Positions 37,881 to 50,000 are shown, counted from the first letter of the stretch. The stretch is 64,000 nucleotides of DNA from an uncultured Clostridia bacterium (GCA_946187325.1 CAMHQC010000006.1:1-64000); one strand, 5' to 3'. Program-made: numbers and translations. Notes: a model not told the origin generated them from the sequence alone.

Positions 37881-37916
37881 AAAAAAAGCAGACAGTTTAA
37901 TAGCTGCCTGCTTTTT
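37881..37916. terminator. Bidirectional terminator
   Basis: AAAAAAAGCAGACAGtttaatagCTGCCTGCTTTTT. Confidence 0.65.
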
Positions 37917-38763
37917 AAGTATCTAAGAACTGTTTTAATTTGTTAAGATTCTTTTCGGCGACGCTCCTGCCGATATTATAAACCTTCCTTAAAACCTCCG
38001 CGTCGTGTTCAATACGACCGATAGGGAGCTTTTCTTCGGGGCAGATGATAAACGCGCTATTATTATTTTCCTGTTCAAAAACATATTCGCGTTGTTTATT
38101 GTACATTTCGTGGCGGTTTTCTATACATTTTATCATATTAGGGTACTTTCTGAGCGAGAATCTCATAAGCCCCATAGCCGAAGCCTTTTCCTTGGTAAAG
38201 TCCCTCGGTTGAGTGAGGATAACTACATTTTTCTCGAAGCCTTTATTTACCATAAACTCGAGCGGTATAGAGTCCGACATTCCGCCGTCGAGCATAGTCC
38301 GCCCGCCGACCTTTACGGGTTTAGATACCATCGGCATTGACGCCGAAGCCCTGAACCATTCGTATGTATCGTCCGTGACTTTATTGCAAAGCTGATAGAC
38401 AGGCTTGCCTGTGTAAACATCAGTACATACAACGTAAAATTCTATATTAGAATTATTATAAGTTTCTTTGTCGAATTTATCGAGCTTATCGGGGATAGTA
38501 TGGTAACAAAATTCCGCGCCGAAAATGTCGCCCGTTTTAATCAGCGAGCGCACACTGCAATAGCGTTTATCCTTACAGTATTTCGTATTATATCGGATAA
38601 CCCTGCCGATTTGCTTTGATTTAAAGTTACATCCGAAAGCCGCTCCCGCCGATACCCCGACGCAACCGTCAAAATCTATTCCGTTTTCCATAAGAACATC
38701 GCATACCCCCGCGGTAAACATTCCGCGCATAGCTCCGCCCTCAAGCACTAAACCTGTTCTCAC
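37915..38763 (-). CDS. Patatin-like phospholipase family protein
   Basis: 'GLVLEGGAMRGMFTAGV', 'CVGVSAGAAFGCNF', 'LDGGMSDSIP'. Confidence 0.93.
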   Translation of the reverse strand: MRTGLVLEGGAMRGMFTAGVCDVLMENGIDFDGCVGVSAGAAFGCNFKSKQIGRVIRYNTKYCKDKRYCSVRSLIKTGDIFGAEFCYHTIPDKLDKFDKETYNNSNIEFYVVCTDVYTGKPVYQLCNKVTDDTYEWFRASASMPMVSKPVKVGGRTMLDGGMSDSIPLEFMVNKGFEKNVVILTQPRDFTKEKASAMGLMRFSLRKYPNMIKCIENRHEMYNKQREYVFEQENNNSAFIICPEEKLPIGRIEHDAEVLRKVYNIGRSVAEKNLNKLKQFLDT

Positions 38764-38815
38764 AAGCCGTCACCTCTTTAGTTTGATAAACTATTATATC
38801 ATACTTCTAAGAAAA

Positions 38816-39016
38816 TTAAAAGTTGTAGTCGGTGAGATAGTTCTCGAGAATATCGGGGAAGAAATCAAGGTCAACGTCACAGCGGTTACAGGTATCGACT
38901 AAGTTTTTAACTGCTTCATAATCGCCCGCGATATCCTCGTAAACGATAACCTTTGTCGCTTTTAATCCGTAACCCTTGCTTTTATCTTTAGGTTTTATCA
39001 ATTCGTAGGTTGTCAT
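38816..39016 (-). CDS. DUF6514-like small protein
   Basis: Intact ORF after GGTGATAATATG; 'TYELIKPKDKSKGYGLKATKV' (family call tentative). Confidence 0.6.
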   Translation of the reverse strand: MTTYELIKPKDKSKGYGLKATKVIVYEDIAGDYEAVKNLVDTCNRCDVDLDFFPDILENYLTDYNF

Positions 39017-39229
39017 ATTATCACCCGTTAAAGTATGATAATTATATTATAGTCAATAATATTCACAAATCAACTTTCTTTACACAATTGTAAATGAGTT
39101 GATATTTTATTTTGATAAATCTTTATAAAAGTGACAAATATTTACATAATAATTAAGTATATGAACTAAATGTAATACTCCCTGTACATTCTTGTGAACA
39201 TACAGGGAGCTTTTATTTCTTTTAAAGAA

Positions 39230-39817
39230 CTATATTTCTATTATACAATAGTTAAACGCGTTTACAACTGTAGTTGTTTCTACGTTAGTTTTCTGCGGAA
39301 TAAACGCGCCGTAGTTGCGGTGAATATGTCCGTGGAAAAAGAGCTTCGGGTGGTATTTATGTATAAGCTTGTTGAAACATTCGAACCCTCGGTGAGCCGT
39401 ACTGTCGAAATCGTTTAAGTGTCTCGCGGGAGCGTGGGTTACGAGTATATCGAACCCTTTGTGCTTAAACAGCGAAAACTTCAGACGGAGGATTTTACGT
39501 TTCATCTGCTTTTCCGTATACATATATTTTCCTTTTCGGTATCGGTAAGAACCTCCGAGCCCGAGTATCCTTAGACCTTTGTATTCGAAAATTTTGTTAT
39601 CAATACAGATACATCCCTCGGGAACGCGCTTGAAGTTTTCATCGTGATTGCCGTGAATATATACAAGCGGACATCCCGCCATAGTGACGAGAAACTCGAG
39701 GTACTCTTCCGATAAATCACCGCATCCGATTATAAGGTCAAATCCGCTGAGCTTACCGGGGGAGTAGTGGTCGTAAAAATACTCCGACTCAACATCGGCG
39801 ACAGCTAATATCCTCAC
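39230..39817 (-). CDS. Metallophosphoesterase
   Basis: 'ILAVADVES', 'IGCGDLSEEYLEFL', 'YIHGNHDE', 'FHGHIHRNYG'. Confidence 0.92.
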   Translation of the reverse strand: MRILAVADVESEYFYDHYSPGKLSGFDLIIGCGDLSEEYLEFLVTMAGCPLVYIHGNHDENFKRVPEGCICIDNKIFEYKGLRILGLGGSYRYRKGKYMYTEKQMKRKILRLKFSLFKHKGFDILVTHAPARHLNDFDSTAHRGFECFNKLIHKYHPKLFFHGHIHRNYGAFIPQKTNVETTTVVNAFNYCIIEI

Positions 39818-41781
39818 TCGTCGTCACCGCCCTTATCGCTCAGGCTCGCGCCGGCTTTTTTGGACTTATCTATCCCCGCCGTCTCGACCGTAGCTTTACC
39901 CATATCGGTAAGTTCTTCATAACGGGGGATAGAGCCGATGACATTTTCGACCAGGTAGTCCATATTTATAATTTGTTCAAGGCTTAACGACTTCTGTGAT
40001 TCGCCGATTTTTTCGCCTTTCTGATTTATAAGCGGAGTTAAAAACGGAATACAAACATCGTGCTTGATGCTTTCTTTAAGAAGATCGCAAAATCTCTTTG
40101 ACGCGGTTGAGAGAGTTTCTGAGTACACGATATCCACAACGTCAGACGACATACCCAAGAAGTAGTTTAGCGCCTTACTGCTGCTTTCGTATTCGGATTT
40201 AAGAGTTTTACTGAAAACTCTCCTGAGAATAGTCTCGTAGTAAATACCCCATCTCCAAACCGGGTTCGCGATTAACTCAAGCGTATCGCCGTTAACGTAG
40301 GACAGACCGTAGCTGTTTCGGTCGTCGTTTAAGAAACGAGCCGTGTCCTGTGACGAAATAAAATGCACGCCTTGATTTTTAAGAGCCAAAGCCGCGTCTT
40401 TGGCGCCCTTAATAGCCGACCATTCAAGGTATACCTTAGCGCGCGGATTTGTCATCTGAGCGCCGAGAGCGAACGCGTTAATCGCGGCGATTTGTCCGTA
40501 TATCGGATAGTCGCATACGTAACCGAGTTTACCGCTTTCGCTGAGCGTACCCGCAAGAGCGCCGAGTATAAACTTAGCTTCGTACATACGCGTGTAATAG
40601 GTGCGGATATAGCGGTGCGATGTGTTCAGCGAGCAGTTCATTATAATAACGTTAGGATGGTCTACAGCGGCTCTCAAGCTAGCCTGAAGCAGCCGCGGAG
40701 TAGTGGTAAAGATAATGTCGCTTTTATCGTCTACAGCTTGTTTAATCACCTTTAGCGGATCATCCGCCATAGCGTTAGTGTAGGCTTTAGTTTCAATCTT
40801 TCCGTCAAAAATCTGCTGTACATATTTTCTGCCTTTTTCGTGTTCGTGAACCCAGCCCGAGCTTTCAGGAGTACCGTCGTAGATAAACGCCGCTTTTAAA
40901 ACGGACGGATTTATTACAGGCAGAACCTTCGATAAAACGCTCGGCTTCTTTTCCTCGGGAGGATCGGTTTTAATTTCGATAGGAGCCTCGTCCTGCTGGA
41001 GCGAAACTTCCTCCCATATTTTAGAGAGGTTTTTCTTTATAATATCGGAATCGCTGTGTTTAAGCTCATTGTAGCCGTAAACCTTGATGTAGCTGAGTAT
41101 CGCGTCACCGATAGTGGACTGGAGCTTTTCGCCGCCCTTAGCGATATACGCCTTTTTAAAGCGGTAATATACGGCGGAAAAACCGCTTATTTCATCATCG
41201 TTCCACTGCTCGTCGGCTTCTTTACCCAACAGCTTTTGGAGCTGGGCGAAACGCCCTTTTTTACTGAACTCAATAAAATTAATTTTGCTGAGTTTATAGA
41301 AATCCAAAAACTCGTAATAAAGCGTAGTTTCGTAATCGTCGGTTTTTTCGGGCAAAATACGAGTTACGTGTCCGACAATTGTTTCCGCCTTAAAGTATTT
41401 CAGCACGCTTACGCGCTTGTTGCCTTCCTGAACATAAAAACGGTTCATATATTCGTAAGCGGTAATCGGATCGCGGATACCTTCGTTAAGGTGAGCGTCG
41501 CAAAGCCGTTTCCATTTATCGGCGAACTCGGTTTTTTCCTCGAGTATAGGCATAAAATTCGCCGCGAAAGCGTTCGAGCGTCCTTTTGTTTTAGTACCGA
41601 CAATTTTCTCGGCGGGAATCTGTACAAGCCCGAGGTCTATCCCTGAGGAAGTGTTTTCAGACGAAATAAACTCGTCCAGAACAGGTAAAAACGGAGATTT
41701 ACCCTTGCTGACGCAAGCGCGGTATTCTTTTTGAGCAAGCTTCAGAGCTTCTTTATAATATGTTTCAGGCATATCATTCAC
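39814..41781 (-). CDS. BMP/PnrA-like protein with ParB-like N-terminal domain, no signal peptide
   Basis: 'RFYVQEGNKRVSVLKYFKA' (ParB-like) and a PBP1-type domain 'KAAFIYDGTPESSGWVHEHEKGRKYV...FILGALAGTLSESGKLGYVCDYP'. Confidence 0.8.
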   Translation of the reverse strand: MNDMPETYYKEALKLAQKEYRACVSKGKSPFLPVLDEFISSENTSSGIDLGLVQIPAEKIVGTKTKGRSNAFAANFMPILEEKTEFADKWKRLCDAHLNEGIRDPITAYEYMNRFYVQEGNKRVSVLKYFKAETIVGHVTRILPEKTDDYETTLYYEFLDFYKLSKINFIEFSKKGRFAQLQKLLGKEADEQWNDDEISGFSAVYYRFKKAYIAKGGEKLQSTIGDAILSYIKVYGYNELKHSDSDIIKKNLSKIWEEVSLQQDEAPIEIKTDPPEEKKPSVLSKVLPVINPSVLKAAFIYDGTPESSGWVHEHEKGRKYVQQIFDGKIETKAYTNAMADDPLKVIKQAVDDKSDIIFTTTPRLLQASLRAAVDHPNVIIMNCSLNTSHRYIRTYYTRMYEAKFILGALAGTLSESGKLGYVCDYPIYGQIAAINAFALGAQMTNPRAKVYLEWSAIKGAKDAALALKNQGVHFISSQDTARFLNDDRNSYGLSYVNGDTLELIANPVWRWGIYYETILRRVFSKTLKSEYESSSKALNYFLGMSSDVVDIVYSETLSTASKRFCDLLKESIKHDVCIPFLTPLINQKGEKIGESQKSLSLEQIINMDYLVENVIGSIPRYEELTDMGKATVETAGIDKSKKAGASLSDKGGDDE

Positions 41782-41838
41782 TCCTAAATGTGTATATAAA
41801 TAGTATAATACAAATCTCGTTTGTTGTCTATAGAAAAC

Positions 41839-41868
41839 GGTCGGGAAAACTTGCGTTTACCCGACCGA
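41839..41868. terminator. Terminator hairpin between convergent or tandem genes
   Basis: CGGTCGGGaaaacttgcgtttaCCCGACCG. Confidence 0.5.
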
Positions 41869-41886
41869 ATAATTCAGTTGTTTAGT

Positions 41887-42894
41887 TTAATTAACCTTAA
41901 CGCTCTTATCGAACGCCTTGTCGTTAACGTTACAGCTCTTGGGAACAGTAACCTTACTGATAGCGCAATTCGCGAAAGCGTTACTGCCGATGCTTGTAAT
42001 GCTGTCGGAGAAGGTAACGTCGGAGAGCTTTTTACATCCGTAGAAAGTAAAGTTGCCGATAATCGTAACGTTCTTCGGGAAACTGAGCTTTTTAACGCTC
42101 TCGCAACTCTCGAATACTCTTACGCCGATATTGCTGACGCCCTTACCGAAGTCGATTTCCTCTAAAGCCTTACAATCCTTGAAAGCGTATCCGCCGAGCA
42201 TAAAGAGGCTGTCGGGGAGTTTAATTTTTTCAAGAGAAGTACATCCCTCAAAGATGTTACTGCCCATTCTTGTGATATTCTCGGAAAGTGTAACTTCCTC
42301 AAGACCTGTACATCCGTTGAAAGTATTGTCGTTTAAGAGAGATACTGTGTCGGGAATAGTGATTTCCTCGATAGAAGTACAACCCGCGAACGCCTGCATA
42401 GCGATGCTCTCGAGTTTACCGGGTAGCTCGATATCGGAAAGCTTCTTACAACCCTCGAAAGCGAATCCGCCTATACTTTTAACGGTATCGGGAAGGTCAA
42501 CTTCCTCGAGCTTAGCGCAGTTCTTAAACGCGCTTGCGCCGATATTATCGATACCCTCGAGAATCTCAACTTCCTTGAGCGACTTATTATTCTCGAAAGC
42601 GTTAGCCGAAATTCTCGTAACGGCGTTACCTTTAATAAAAGAGGGAACGGTAAGCTTCTTTAAGCTCTTATCCTTAAGACCGGTAATACTGGCCTCGCCC
42701 TCAACTACCTCGTACTTAACCTTTTTGTAATCGCCGTTATTATCGACAGCTTTTACGGTAGCGGCTTCGGTAGCTTTTACCTCGGCTTTAGTTTCTTTCT
42801 CTACGCTCGCGGACTGATTAGAACCGCCGCAGCCTGAGAAAATCATCATAACCGCTAAGCCCGCGGTCAAGGCGCCTGTTAGTAATTTTTTCAT
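41887..42894 (-). CDS. BspA-like leucine-rich repeat (LRR_5) lipoprotein
   Basis: Lipobox IFSGCGGS; repeats 'ASAFKNCAKLEEVDLPDTVKSIGGFAFEGCKKLSDIELP'. Confidence 0.93.
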   Translation of the reverse strand: MKKLLTGALTAGLAVMMIFSGCGGSNQSASVEKETKAEVKATEAATVKAVDNNGDYKKVKYEVVEGEASITGLKDKSLKKLTVPSFIKGNAVTRISANAFENNKSLKEVEILEGIDNIGASAFKNCAKLEEVDLPDTVKSIGGFAFEGCKKLSDIELPGKLESIAMQAFAGCTSIEEITIPDTVSLLNDNTFNGCTGLEEVTLSENITRMGSNIFEGCTSLEKIKLPDSLFMLGGYAFKDCKALEEIDFGKGVSNIGVRVFESCESVKKLSFPKNVTIIGNFTFYGCKKLSDVTFSDSITSIGSNAFANCAISKVTVPKSCNVNDKAFDKSVKVN

Positions 42895-43299
42895 AATTTC
42901 ACACTCCTAAAATAGTATACTTTAATAATACAGAGATTTTCGCTAAAAATCAATACCTATTTGATAAAGAGTTTATTATTTTGGGACTTAAAAAACTTGT
43001 ACCCCTTATTAAAGAGGTCAAAATCGCTGCGTAAAAAAGCATAAAAAACCGCAATTTTCCGATATGGAAAAATGCAGTATTTATATCACAATTTTTACTT
43101 TTTATTTTTGTTATAATTCTTCGAAATCTCTTGACAAAGTATCATTATTTATAGTAAAATGTTCAATAAGTAGGTACGCTTATTATAACAATTAGTGTCT
43201 ATATTGGCAGTAAATACCAATTTGATGATAATTTTACACAAAAACTGCGTAGTTATTTACACATTTTTTAATTCAAACAGAGAGGCTGTGGCTGTATTT

Positions 43300-43776
43300 A
43301 TGCGGCTATATATAAAGAAAAGGACAATCGCCCTGCTTATCGGCACGGTTGTGTCCGCGGTAATTCTATCGTCTTGCGGTTGCGCGGGAGGTAATGTTAC
43401 AAAAAACACCTCCGCCGTTTCCAAAACGACTTCCGAAGCTTCCGCCGGCGGTACAAACGTTACCAAGGATAAAGACGGTAACACTGTCACCAAGGATAAA
43501 AACGGCGAGATTGTCTCGGTTAAGGACAAAAGCGGTAAGAGCGTTGATGTAAAAAAATACATCGCCTCGCATCCCTCGGCGAAGGTATCTAAGTCCGATA
43601 CTTCTAAGAGTAAATCCGCGTCCAAGGGTTCAGTTAAGACTAATTCCTCTAAAACTAAGTCAAGCTCAAAGACCAATAAATCCACTTCATCTAAAAACGG
43701 CGTAGAAAAGGAAATTCCCCGCATAGTAGAAACTTCTCCCAAGGCAACTTCTAAGGAAACTTTTCCCGATTTTTAG
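43300..43776 (+). CDS. Lys/Ser-rich lipoprotein
   Basis: 'MRLYIKKRTIALLIGTVVSAVILSSCGCAGG' lipobox; low-complexity KSTSSK tail. Confidence 0.65.
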   Translation: MRLYIKKRTIALLIGTVVSAVILSSCGCAGGNVTKNTSAVSKTTSEASAGGTNVTKDKDGNTVTKDKNGEIVSVKDKSGKSVDVKKYIASHPSAKVSKSDTSKSKSASKGSVKTNSSKTKSSSKTNKSTSSKNGVEKEIPRIVETSPKATSKETFPDF

Positions 43777-43794
43777 TTCATATAAAAGGAAATT

Positions 43795-43933
43795 ATTGTA
43801 AGCAAAGCTTTTTCCAAAGCGAAAACCACACTTGGCAGACGAATCGGCTCAACTGGTTCGTGCGTAAATGTCAGGCTTGGGTTTAATTACGTAGGTCAGA
43901 CGTAAAGCTAAGGCGAAAGCGGCTGCTTGCAAC
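43795..43933 (+). ncRNA. Candidate structured 5' leader RNA upstream of the giant surface protein
   Basis: Closing stem ATTGTAAGCA/TGCTTGCAAC; internal hairpins ACGAATC/GGTTCGT and TACGT/ACGTA; followed by GAAAATTGAAA/TTTCAATTTTC and GCGGG/CCCGC before the RBS. Confidence 0.4.
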
Positions 43934-44013
43934 TTCAATATAAAGAAAATTGAAAAATATTCTGTTTCAATTTTCTAATGCGGGTGAATCCCGCGGATCG
44001 GAGGTTATAATTT

Positions 44014-47000
44014 ATGAAAACGAAAGTAAAGCGACTTTCAAAAAGAACATTAGCTATGCTCTTGTCGGTACTTATGATGGTTTCGATTGTTACGGTCGGA
44101 ACTATTTCGGCGAGTGCGTGGTGGTGGACTAATGGTGACTATCGCTTAATTGGTGATTTTAATAATTGGGCTTGGGATAGTAATTATCTCACGTTATCCG
44201 AGTCCTCGGGTACTTATACTGGAACTATGTACCTTTACGGAAGTGCTTCGACTTCCAATTTCAAATTCTCATTTTTAAATAGGAATGATAGTGGTACAAG
44301 GTTCAATCCCTATGGTGATTCTGATTATAAACTGACAGATAACACTAATTATGGCACGGATGGTCCGCAGAATGGAAAGTGCTTTTATCTCGAAAGAAAA
44401 ACTCAATTAGGCAGCTCTGCGTCTGATCTTTACCAAGTTGATTTTACTATCAAAGCGAATCAGAATAAACCAGATGTAAAATTCCATAAAGTTGGTAAGG
44501 TTTCCGCTATTTCTCCTTCTGCTACTACTAAAAAGGGCTCTACCGCGACTAACAGCTTTGAAACTGGAGACACTGTTACGATAGTACCGTCATATTCGGG
44601 TACGGCTATCGGTACGATTTCTTATACTTATGAGTATAAACTTTCTACAGCCAGTTCTTATACAAGTTTAGGTTCAACCGCTACTTTCACTCCTACAACT
44701 GCGGGTACTTATAATGTGCGAGTTAAAGCTTCTGATAATGGTATCAAGACTTCAGGAGATGGTACAACTAACGGTACTGAAGCCCGTAAAACTGAAACTT
44801 CTTCGGCTTATAATATTACTGTAGCAGCTCCCGCTTGCACACCTGCAATCAGGGGTACGTCGGGTACTGACGAGTTAGCTGATACGACAATCAACTCGCA
44901 TCAGACCCTGCAATTCAAGGTGTATGATCCCAACAGTCATACTTCCTCCCTTTCGATCACAAAGGACGGTACCGCTCAGACCGCGTCTACCTATTTAAGC
45001 GCGACATCGAATATCGCAAGCGGTACGACCGTTACCTTTACTCCTACAGCCGACGCGGCCGCAACCTACGTTATTACGCAGTCTTGTTCCGGCGGCGGTT
45101 CCGATAGTGTGACAATCACAGTAACGAATCCTGATATTTATTTCAAGCGCGGTGGACAGACAGCTATTCAAGGCGGACAAGACGGTGATAAGTCCACGAA
45201 GATGACATACGATTCAGCTGCAACCACTACCCTCGGCGGTACTGCAGGTCACGCCGTCTATTCATTAAAGGACTATAGCTTCGGCGGTACTTCGGCTACC
45301 TACTGGGCGATCTATAACGGAACAAACAATAAGTCGTATAACACGGCGATCACCAGTTCTACCGCGAACGCGAAGCTCGGCCAGACCGGTATCAGTACGG
45401 TCAATATCTCTAGCAGTTCCAAAACAATTACTCCTTCCGGAACAAAAGATCATTACAATCTGTACTATGATCTGATTACAGATAAGTTCTATATCGAATA
45501 TCCGGTCGCCATGACGACAAAATACGTCAAAGGACCGACATACAATTCAACTAATACAGTTAATATAGGAACTACCTATATCGCATATAATACGGTGTTT
45601 GCTCAGCCGTCGAATCCGACTGCTCCCACAGGCTACACCTTTGAGACAAACGGCTGGTACACCAATAATGCGTGTACGACAAAAGCCAGCTTCACATCAG
45701 CAAGAACGGCTAACGCAACATTCTACGCTAAAATGGTCGCAAAGCAAGCGACTGTGACTTTTGATACTAACGGCGCAACTTCTAACGGTACTCAGACAGT
45801 ATCCGGAAAAGCTACTTACGGCGTAGCTATGCCTTCCTTTACGACATATACCGCGCCCACTAAGACAGGTTATTCCTTAGACGGTTGGTATGACGCTTCG
45901 ACAAGCGGCACAAAGTATTATAATGCCGACGGTACCAGCGCGAAGAGCTGGGATAAGAACACCACAAACTCTACTCCTCTTTATGCTCACTGGATAGAGG
46001 TTAAAGCCGGCGCGACTATAAAGGCTTACACTAACGGTTCTGCTTCCGGCACTGGCGGTACGGTCAAGGTTGGTTCTTCCGGCACAGCCGGCGCGACCGC
46101 GACGATTGATAACAATAATACATTTGGTATTGATACCGCGAGCCCCGCGATCATCAAAGCGTCGACTGCTTCGGGATATACCTTCAAAGGTTGGGAGACC
46201 GGCGGTACATACGGCAGTCACGTCAGGCTGTATATCGACTCCGCGTGTACGACTCTCTACGACAAAGCGACTTACGGCGGAACCATTTCCACCGTTTATG
46301 CTAAGACTGACGGTTATACTGCTAATTCAATGACGACGGTGAACACTGAGATCCGTGCGATGTTTGAATCGGCGAAGTACACCATCACTTATTCCGGTAA
46401 GTATACTGATAACGGTACGACTCAGAACGCTATCACCGCTACTCAGGGTACCTTTACCGTGACCAACAACTCTAACAGCGGCGCCAATGTTGCCTCCGGT
46501 TCTACGGTCAATTATCAGAATAAGCTGACTGTTACCGCGACCCCCGCGGCAGGCTATGTTGTCGACGGTATCTATTACAAGACTACCTCTGACGGCACTT
46601 GGAACAAGATGACGACCGCTACCAATACTTCTACCGGCGCTGTTTACAATAACAACTTTAATGTAGAGAGCAACTGGTTCTTTGAAGCACGCTTCAAGAA
46701 GATCTACCACATCTCTCTGTACAATACAACAGAGGAAGTCGGTGGAGACTTTAGGTATATTTCCGGACCTCCTATGAGAGTTACCGTGACCCCCGAGGGT
46801 GGAACAGCTGTCACCTATACTTATAAGAAAAATGTTGCCGCTACCTCTGAAGGCGCAACTCGCACGGAATCCGGCAACTATAATGAGGGCGATCTGCTGA
46901 CCGTCTATGCAGGTGACACCGTCGTGCTGACATACGCGGCGCTCGCGTCCTCCGATACGATCACAGGCGTATTCTTCAATAACAGTAAAAGATATACCTG

Positions 47001-50000
47001 TGAGGGTCAAGAAGACAACCTTTACAAAAACCGTGAATATAAAGCGGCAGGCTGGGGCACTGACGGTGACGATAGCTGGGACTATGACTACATGGCGGCT
47101 ACCACCCTCTACGCGAACGAGAACTATTATGAGGGTTCTGTTGCCACTACGATTGCCGGTCAGAAAGCAAACTATCAGGCGAAGGACGGCGTAGACAACA
47201 ACATGCACACCGTCACCTTCGTAGCAAAGAGCGATTATCTCAACATCGACCTTGAGATCGCAACCAAGCGCCAGTTCATCTTCACCGATGAGACCGGTCT
47301 TGATATCCGCTCTGAGATGATGGATAACTACTACAATCCGCTCTCTGAGGTTTCCGCTTCTTCAGCAACCACCAAGTTCGGTATCAAGCTCGCGACCTCC
47401 GATACATGCTCTTACGCTTGGGGCACCGGAGCTAAGGTGAAGTTCTATCGTGACGCTGCCTGCACCAACGAAGTGACCGGCGTCTTCACTGTCGCAAGTT
47501 CTGCTGATTCGAGTGGCTACTTCGTCATCAGCGGCACCATGCCGAACTACAACGTCTATATTAAGCCGAACATTGTGACGAAGTATCAGGTGTCTCTCGG
47601 TACCGTCATGCTCGCCGATGTATCTACCAACAACTACAGTTATTGGAACCAGGCGGCTGACGTATCGCTGAATTACGGCGGAACGAAGTACAAGAATGAA
47701 AAATACGACGGGATCACCGCTCCCGACAACTGTATCAAAGCGATCACAAAGGGCGATACCGTCACCTTTATCTCTTCGAATTATAACGATAAAACCCAGT
47801 ACACCTTCCTCGGATGGTACAAGGGCACTGCGGAAGGTCCGGACTATAAGAACGGTCTGCTCTCCGAGAAAGAGACCTTCAACTTTATCCCCAGAGCAAA
47901 TACCTATGTCTATGCAGTAGGTACACGTGACCTGTTTATCAACGGTAGTAAGTATATTACCGGCGCGACCAACGACTGGAACAGAACCGGTAGTAACGAT
48001 CCCGTCAACTTCAAGATGGAGTTCGATCCCACCAAGGGAACAAAGGGTATGTACTATTGGGAGCTTGACGCTGATACGCTCTATGCTGCAGTTTCTTCTA
48101 CCGGATATACCAACGGCGGCGGCGTTACTGAAAACGGATCGCATTGGTATTGGAATAATAACACCAACATGGGTAACTCATGGTTCCAGATTATGGACAG
48201 CCCGACCGGTTGGGATAGATCGGCTGTTTGGGGCGCTAACGATGACTCCGACTTTAAGACGACTGAAACCAATAAAATCGAATACGGTAAAATCAGAAAA
48301 GGCACTTCCGGAAATGATTGGAAAGCTGTAGAAGCCTGTGGTTATATCAAATTCAAAGAGTCTGATTATCCCGGCTGGAGCGCTCCGCTGAGGATCTATG
48401 TTGATCCTACTGCAACAGGCGTCAATAAGGGCAGATTCACGGTTGAGCCTACACCGACCTACTCGAATCTCTATGTATCCAACGGCTTTGATGTCGGCGG
48501 TACCTCGAGAAATACTGCGACAACAGTTACAGTTCCTACCGGCGAGACTTCATTCACCATTAAGTCAGAGGGCGCCGGCTGGAATCCCGACCACGAGGGT
48601 CATGTTCAACATTATATTCCTCAGAAGAAGAACGCGAAAGTTCGCATCACTAAGACCTGCTCCGCGAACGAGAAGATCGTCGCATTCGATATTTATGATA
48701 TCGATAACGATACTTTCTATTCCCGTACCGATGTAACGGCAAGCGAAAATAACTATTACATCGACCTCCAGTGCACGATGCAGCAAAATCTGTATATCGT
48801 ACCTGTTGTTCAGGAAAAATCTGCTGATCTGACTATCAACTTCGACGGTACTCAGTTGAACAAGGCTCAGTGGGGCGAGATCGTTACCGCTTATGCTTGG
48901 TACAGCGACGGCAGCTCTACCCATGCGCTGGGAGCATATCCCGGTCAGCCGATGGTTGTATCCGATGACGGCAACACATGGACAGCTGCCATCCCGTCTA
49001 CAAGAACGATCAGCGGTACGAAGTATACACTTGCCGGTATCCTCTTTACCAACTATGTTGACGGTAACCACTCATGGCTCGGATGCGGCAGTGTTATGGG
49101 TACTGAACAGAACGCCGGAACTCAGAGTATTAGTACTACCGGCGGTATCATTACTCAGTATAATATCATGAAGGATACTGACTATAGAAAGAACGATACC
49201 ACCGGTGAGTATCAATACTACGGCACCTATAACAAGGCAAACTTCAAGGCTCAGACCTACGACTACCGCGAGCCAGTCGCTATCTACAACAACGCTCCCA
49301 AGGGAGATGGCGTTAAGACTACCATCACCTTCGCAATGAAGGATGGCGATTCCTCTCTGATCTCGTGGAGACACAGCGAACTTACCGGTAATAATATTTT
49401 GAATCTGCCCTCTGGCTGGACTCCTCTCAGATGGGAATATCTGACCAACAGTACCGGTAAAAAGTATTCCGATTTGAACGGTCAACCGATGGAGGGTAAA
49501 CCTACCGCGACCTACTACATCGCGGCGAAGGGTCAGGTCATATATAAGGATGACAGCATGACTAAGGTCTACTATGGCGGTAAAGATTCAGACGCCCCGT
49601 CGCCTGCTGTCAGCTACGGTTTGTCCGGTACCAGCATCGACTTTAACTACGCTGTTCAGTGGTATGTCTATGACGCACAGGGCAACTACATCACCAACGT
49701 GCTTTCTTCTGCGTTTGCCGATCAGAAGGACGGTATGTCCTATATCGCAAAACAGCTCGACGACCTCGGTTATGCAGTCGACGGCAAATCTGTCGCTATC
49801 TGCTACGATAAGCCGAGATATATGTACACAGATGATGGTGGTGTTATCAACTCCGGCGCAAACTTCGACGCTTATCGTTTTGAGGGTCAGTGGTACTCGA
49901 CCGTTCAGACCGAGCCTGTTACCGTATCTGTTGGCGTCGGTATGATGACGGAGAACGGTGAAGTGATCGCTGACACCAACCATCCCGGTTACGGCGATGC

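Noticed and set aside
43795-43933. c-di-GMP-I (GEMM) riboswitch call
   Set aside because: Only GACGTAAAGCTA resembles the consensus; the 5' GGCAAACC motif and P2/P3 layout are missing
46327-47208. 293-aa antisense ORF (and similar antisense ORFs at 47362-48144 and 48565-49071)
   Set aside because: Opposite the giant surface ORF; arises from C-ending codon bias and low-complexity translation
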